NCBI GenBank assembly: GCA_028280565.1 | Contig: JANQLQ010000078.1 | Coordinates: 1-47,036 of the forward strand | Length of the DNA: 47,036 bases | Origin: Fulvivirga sp. | GTDB taxonomy: Bacteria > Bacteroidota > Bacteroidia > Cytophagales > Cyclobacteriaceae | Direction: 5' to 3' | Shown: positions 43,427 to 47,036 of the stretch, piece after piece | How positions within the stretch are numbered: position 1 is the stretch's first letter | Layout: each line of letters begins with the position of its first letter | Notes under the pieces: model-generated | The model's database searches: none | The model's input: only the letters and a program-made list of their open reading frames with translations | Told to the model about the DNA's origin: nothing | Program-made: the position numbers and the translations under genes

Positions 43427-44822
43427 CCCTTTGGTAAACCCCCGGCGAAACAAGCTTGTAATTTAATCGTAAAGAAACAATCTTCTCTTGTATGGCGGGC
43501 AGTACCTCTTTCTCATCGATGATCACCTCCGGGGGGTCATTCTCAAAGCCTTGAAGGATCACGGACAGGTTATCATAGTACCCCGGGTTTTGAAATACGC
43601 TTTTTGAAATGTCCCAGTCTAAAAAGGGAGTTGCCGCCCGGGCATGGCGGTAGGCATGCATGTCTTCTCCCAGTACAAGTATTTTTTTATTGGCATATTG
43701 CTGGTAGCTGTCTTTAGGGATCCTGTAATCTTCGAAGTTTGAAGGCTTCACCACATGGAAGAAGTCATATACCCCGCCATAGTTCACCATAATAAGGGAA
43801 ACGAAGAATGCCAAAAAAACCAGCTCGGCCAGCCACTTTCTCCTCATAAGAAGAAAATAATGAGTGAAATAAAAAGACAGCGCCGGGACCATAATAATAT
43901 AGGTATTGGGTGCATTAATTTCTCCCAGGAATATTACAATAAGAGAAAAGAACAACCACACAAACATCGCTTGATTCAACCGGGCCTGGTAGTTATTGAA
44001 TCGGCCACTGCTCCCCATTTTGATCAATGACATCACCAAAAGGAAAAGAGGAACACTAAATATAAGTAATATCGCCCCGTAAGAAACATACCAATTTCTA
44101 TGGCCGAAAAACAAAGGCTGGACAAAATTATAGATAAACTCTTGCGACCGGCCGGTAAGCAAGAAATACAAAAAGGCTAAAATGAAAGGCAAAATGAACC
44201 CATAAATTACCATGAGATAACGGCGAGTGACGGTACCCGTAAAGAACAAAAAGATCACCAGCGTGCCGAGCCCAAGGATAAAAGTGGGCAAGTAGAACAG
44301 GTAAGCCAGTCCTAAATAAAGGCCGATGTTCAATATCATTTCATCTCTTTTAGCCCTGAATTCAATATGACTAAAAATGTTATAGAGGGCCAATAAGACA
44401 AAGGTCATACTCATAAGCAGGGGCGTAAGTGTAAAAAAGTCCCAAAAAAAGGACATCAGGAGGGCATAGATCAACCCCGGCAGGTAGGTATTCTCGTTGT
44501 ATGCTTTATGGGTCAGCAGTAGCCTGTTAAAAATGAACACCTGGAAAAACACCAAAAACCACGAGATCAGCTGGTACGCCAGCTGTGATCTACCGAAAAG
44601 AAAATCAATGATCCCGTAAACCACTGCTGCCAAAGGCCCGATGTTATCCCAAACCTCCGAATACAGGCGTTCCCCATCTGCCAGCTTCTCCCCTATCAAT
44701 AGGTAATTCAACCCGGGCGCCGTTAAGGTATCTTCCACAAAAAAGGGGACCCGGAACGCCAATAGCATGAAAAAAATTATGATAAGACGATAGGGATCAT
44801 TGAGTCTAAAAAATGTGAGCAA
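43416..44822 (-). CDS. Polytopic membrane protein, possible GT-C glycosyltransferase
   Basis: 468 residues with roughly ten or eleven membrane helices up to residue 350, then a soluble tail of about 115 residues. I do not recognise a named family with certainty. The first loop has LIGEKLADGERLYSEVWDN followed by a Pro-containing helix start (IGPLAAVVYG), a pattern seen in GT39/PMT-type polyprenyl-phosphate glycosyltransferases, and Glu30/Asp31 sit where the catalytic acid would be. The tail (KKILVLGEDMHAYRHA, DPPEVIIDE) also resembles the periplasmic end of such enzymes. TTG start: the frame has a stop five codons upstream and the first ATG is inside helix 1. Divergent from rbfA. Confidence 0.82.
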   Translation of the reverse strand: MLTFFRLNDPYRLIIIFFMLLAFRVPFFVEDTLTAPGLNYLLIGEKLADGERLYSEVWDNIGPLAAVVYGIIDFLFGRSQLAYQLISWFLVFFQVFIFNRLLLTHKAYNENTYLPGLIYALLMSFFWDFFTLTPLLMSMTFVLLALYNIFSHIEFRAKRDEMILNIGLYLGLAYLFYLPTFILGLGTLVIFLFFTGTVTRRYLMVIYGFILPFILAFLYFLLTGRSQEFIYNFVQPLFFGHRNWYVSYGAILLIFSVPLFLLVMSLIKMGSSGRFNNYQARLNQAMFVWLFFSLIVIFLGEINAPNTYIIMVPALSFYFTHYFLLMRRKWLAELVFLAFFVSLIMVNYGGVYDFFHVVKPSNFEDYRIPKDSYQQYANKKILVLGEDMHAYRHARAATPFLDWDISKSVFQNPGYYDNLSVILQGFENDPPEVIIDEKEVLPAIQEKIVSLRLNYKLVSPGVYQRVNN

Positions 44823-44904
44823 AATTATCTGGTATTATGAGGTTTCAAGCGTTATGATCTAAGCGAATATAGAAAAAAAGTAAATTAAATCGGATATTTG
44901 CCCC

Positions 44905-45285
44905 ATGTCAGCCAGTAAACGTCAACAGAAATTTGCTCGACTGATCCAGAAAGACCTGAGTCACATTATTCAAAAAAACAAGATGGGCATTTTTGCCAAT
45001 TCTTTCGTGACCGTGGCCGAAGTAAGGATGAGCCCTGACTTAGGGGTAGCAAAGGTCTACCTGTCTATGCTACTAGTAAAGGACAAAGACCAAATGCTCG
45101 AGAAAGTCAACTTACATAAAAATGAGATCAGGAGAGACCTTGGGGGAATGATAGGAAAGCAAGTCCGTAAAATACCGGAATTGATCTTTTTTATCGATGA
45201 GATTGAAGAACATGCCACACGGATGGATAAACTTATCGATGATCTCGATATCCCTGGTGAAGATACTCCTAGCCCGGAAAGCTGA
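44905..45285 (+). CDS. rbfA: Ribosome-binding factor A
   Basis: 126 residues, KH-type fold. Needed for 16S rRNA 5'-end maturation and 30S assembly, especially in the cold. Typical landmarks: RQQKFARLIQKDLSHIIQ, VTVAEVRMSPDLGVAKVYLS and RKIPELIFFIDEIEEHATRMDKLI. A short acidic tail follows. ATG start; the next gene begins 6 bp later, so the two form an operon. Confidence 0.96.
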   Translation: MSASKRQQKFARLIQKDLSHIIQKNKMGIFANSFVTVAEVRMSPDLGVAKVYLSMLLVKDKDQMLEKVNLHKNEIRRDLGGMIGKQVRKIPELIFFIDEIEEHATRMDKLIDDLDIPGEDTPSPES

Positions 45286-45291
45286 TCAATA

Positions 45292-46518
45292 TTGAATTTA
45301 CCTTTTTTTATAGCGCGCAAATACTTCTTTTCTTCTAAAAAAAGGAATTTCATCCACGTGATCTCCATTATCTCTATGATCATAGTGGCCATTTGCACAG
45401 CAGCGCTTATCATCGTTCTTTCGGTGTTTAACGGGCTGCGCGACCTTATCGGCTCCTTGTACAACTCTTTTGATCCGCAGATCAAGATTGAGTCTGTGAT
45501 GGGAAAATCGTTCGAAATGACTGACGATCTCATGCGCTCGATAGAGGGCGTAGAAGGAGTCGCCATCATCACAGAAGTGATAGAGGATTATGCCTATGTG
45601 AAATACCGGCAGGCAGACATGGTAGCAACGATCAAAGGAGTGAGCGAGAATTTCTTGGACCAAGACCGTTTTGGAGAATATACAATAGTAAGTGGAGAGC
45701 TGAAGCTCAAAGAGAATGGCGTGAACTATGCTATACTCGGAAGGGGTATACAATATGCCCTTTCAGTATCTCCCGGTAATAATTTGCATCCCTTACAGGT
45801 ACATTACATAAAAGATGTAAAAGCCGGGTCACTCGACGTAAGCAAGCTCTACAGTAAGAAAAATATTTTGCCCGGGAGCGTATTCGCAATAGAAAAGAAC
45901 TACGACGAAAACTACATTTTTGTGCCGCTTGATTTCGCAAAGGACTTGCTCAACTACGGAGACAAACGCACGTCACTTGAAATTAAAGTAAAAGAAAACT
46001 ATATAATAGATGACGTTCGGGACCAGCTAAAAAACACATTGGGAGATACATTCAAGGTACAGAATAATGAAGAACAACACGCTGATCTTTATAAACTGTT
46101 GAATCTTGAAAAACTGTTTGTATTTATCGCGTTCTCATTTATCCTGGCCGTGGGGAGCATTAATATTTTCTTTGCACTTACCATGCTCGTCATTGACAAA
46201 AAAAAGGATATCTCGGTACTCTACAGCATGGGTGCCGACGACCCTGTGATCAGGAGGATCTTCCTAGGAGAAGGTGCTATCATCTCTCTTGGGGGGGCCA
46301 TGTTGGGTTTGGTATTAGGTACACTGGTCTGTTGGCTCCAGCAAACCTTTGGCTTGGTCTCCATGGGCATGGAAACTTCTGTGCTTGAGCACTACCCCGT
46401 CCAAATGCAGTTAGCCGACTTCATATTTACCGCCGCGAGTCTGGTGTTCATCACTTTCGTTATCTCGTACCGGCCCGCAATGATGGCCACCAAGTATAAC
46501 TCAGCAAAATACCTCTAG
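45292..46518 (+). CDS. FtsX-like ABC permease (LolC/LolE type)
   Basis: 408 residues with four membrane helices (about 22-45, 275-300, 320-350, 378-400) and a MacB-like periplasmic domain between the first two. The start NLPFFIARKYFFSSKK and the SIISMIIVAICTAALIIVLSVFNGLRDLI helix are typical of LolC/LolE-type permeases, which release lipoproteins from the inner membrane towards LolA. No LolD ATPase or second permease is adjacent, so assignment to Lol is probable only. The start codon is TTG; a family-conserved N-terminus begins exactly there. Confidence 0.9.
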   Translation: MNLPFFIARKYFFSSKKRNFIHVISIISMIIVAICTAALIIVLSVFNGLRDLIGSLYNSFDPQIKIESVMGKSFEMTDDLMRSIEGVEGVAIITEVIEDYAYVKYRQADMVATIKGVSENFLDQDRFGEYTIVSGELKLKENGVNYAILGRGIQYALSVSPGNNLHPLQVHYIKDVKAGSLDVSKLYSKKNILPGSVFAIEKNYDENYIFVPLDFAKDLLNYGDKRTSLEIKVKENYIIDDVRDQLKNTLGDTFKVQNNEEQHADLYKLLNLEKLFVFIAFSFILAVGSINIFFALTMLVIDKKKDISVLYSMGADDPVIRRIFLGEGAIISLGGAMLGLVLGTLVCWLQQTFGLVSMGMETSVLEHYPVQMQLADFIFTAASLVFITFVISYRPAMMATKYNSAKYL

Positions 46519-46643
46519 CCACAATTAGCTGGTATTCTGGACGTTTAACGGTACAAGCAATATTTTAGAAGAAAACCCCTAAAAAATTGTGTGAGCAAAT
46601 CGTACAAAATTACTAATTTGCAAGTTCCGTTTGTTTAGATCAT

Positions 46644-47036
46644 ATGAAGGTATCCGCGACGCAGCCCTTTCAAATTATTTATTCACTTTACCAACACGAG
46701 TACCTCGGTTATTTGTTCGAGTCTTTTGTTGTTCACCTCGACGAAAAGGGCAAATTGACGTTACAACACCAAAACATCTCTTCAAAGAATGCCCACGAGT
46801 TTGAAAATGGCTTAGATAAAACAGATTTTGAGCTGATCAACCTGATGGATAGTACTCAACAAGATGCTATCATCAAGCATTTTTACAAGAAACCCATCAA
46901 ACCTGAAGAGTTTTTCATAAAAGTTTATGAATCCCCAAAAGGGAACGAACTCTTGCAGAAGGAGATCGACAACTTCTTGGAAAGAAGAAGGGCTAAAATC
47001 CTTGAAAAAATGAAGGGCAAAATGCTGTTCGAGATG
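46644..47036 (+). CDS. 5' part of a large gene, probably a SNF2-type helicase
   Basis: The frame from the ATG at 46644 is open for 131 codons to the window edge. The N-terminus (PFQIIYSLYQHEYLGYLFESF, then LQHQNISSKNAHEF) resembles the non-catalytic N-terminal region of Bacteroidota DEAD/DEAH SNF2-like helicases, which I recall following rbfA and a LolE-type gene. No helicase motif is inside the window, so the function is a guess from similarity and position. A short inverted repeat (GCAAAT at 46595-46600, ATTTGC at 46616-46621) lies in its 125-bp upstream gap. Confidence 0.7.
   Translation, partial: MKVSATQPFQIIYSLYQHEYLGYLFESFVVHLDEKGKLTLQHQNISSKNAHEFENGLDKTDFELINLMDSTQQDAIIKHFYKKPIKPEEFFIKVYESPKGNELLQKEIDNFLERRRAKILEKMKGKMLFEM

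Overview
The window reads as chromosomal core DNA of a Bacteroidota bacterium, most likely a Cytophagales member. Support comes from gene content (tandem DUF6089 outer-membrane proteins beside uppS, bamA and two ompH/skp genes; a cluster of three SurA-like proteins; a roughly 1100-residue IleRS with a GIHH signature; a head-GIN lipoprotein; a permease-prefix-domain FtsX transporter with its PadR) and from at least one good TAnnTTTG/-33 TTG promoter of the Bacteroidota type (glyA). Coding density is high, most genes lie on the minus strand, and several start at TTG or GTG. I see no rRNA, tRNA, CRISPR array, phage, IS transposase or defence island.

Layout. 1-424: no gene, a patchwork of short repeats and hairpins. 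425-5641 (-): three SurA-like envelope proteins followed by a MoxR AAA+ ATPase. 5808-8664 (-): a partner-switching module (membrane GAF/SpoIIE phosphatase, STAS protein, RsbW-like kinase). 8782-10251 (-): guaB. 10401-10775 (+): small RlpA-like protein. 10815-11482 (-): PIN toxin with DUF6364-like antitoxin. 11598-12733 (+): pnuC and a NadR-type ribosylnicotinamide kinase. 12962-23740 (-): M16 protease, lspA, ileS, an RND/MMPL transporter and dgt. 24033-24935 (-): LD-carboxypeptidase.

24994-35498 (-) is a tightly packed run of twelve genes: yqeY, cvpA, pabA-like, alpha/beta hydrolase, CBS-ACT protein, nadK, two DUF6089 proteins, uppS, bamA, ompH, ompH. It closes with a clear intrinsic terminator. 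Its second half is an envelope-biogenesis block: the undecaprenyl carrier for peptidoglycan, the beta-barrel insertase and two periplasmic chaperones. Divergent from it is pdxJ (+). 36614-40408 (-): PadR, FtsX-type permease and head-GIN lipoprotein. 40729-43426 (+): glyA, tatC, rpiB. 43416-44822 (-): a GT-C-like polytopic membrane protein. 44905-47036 (+): rbfA, a LolC/E-like permease, and the 5' part of a gene that runs off the window.

The least explained DNA is intergenic. A MITE-like element of about 185-200 bp with terminal inverted repeats occurs twice in opposite orientation (23833-24034 and 36383-36568); in both copies the same end coincides with the UAG stop codon of the gene it follows. 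A second small repeat family occurs at 10-156 and 12816-12912. There is also a 37-bp dyad on the start codon of the GIN lipoprotein, a paired TACGTA palindrome in front of the toxin-antitoxin operon, and a terminator a few bases ahead of the LD-carboxypeptidase start codon. I found no large unknown multi-gene system; the partner switch without a local sigma factor and the stop-codon-associated repeat are the best leads.
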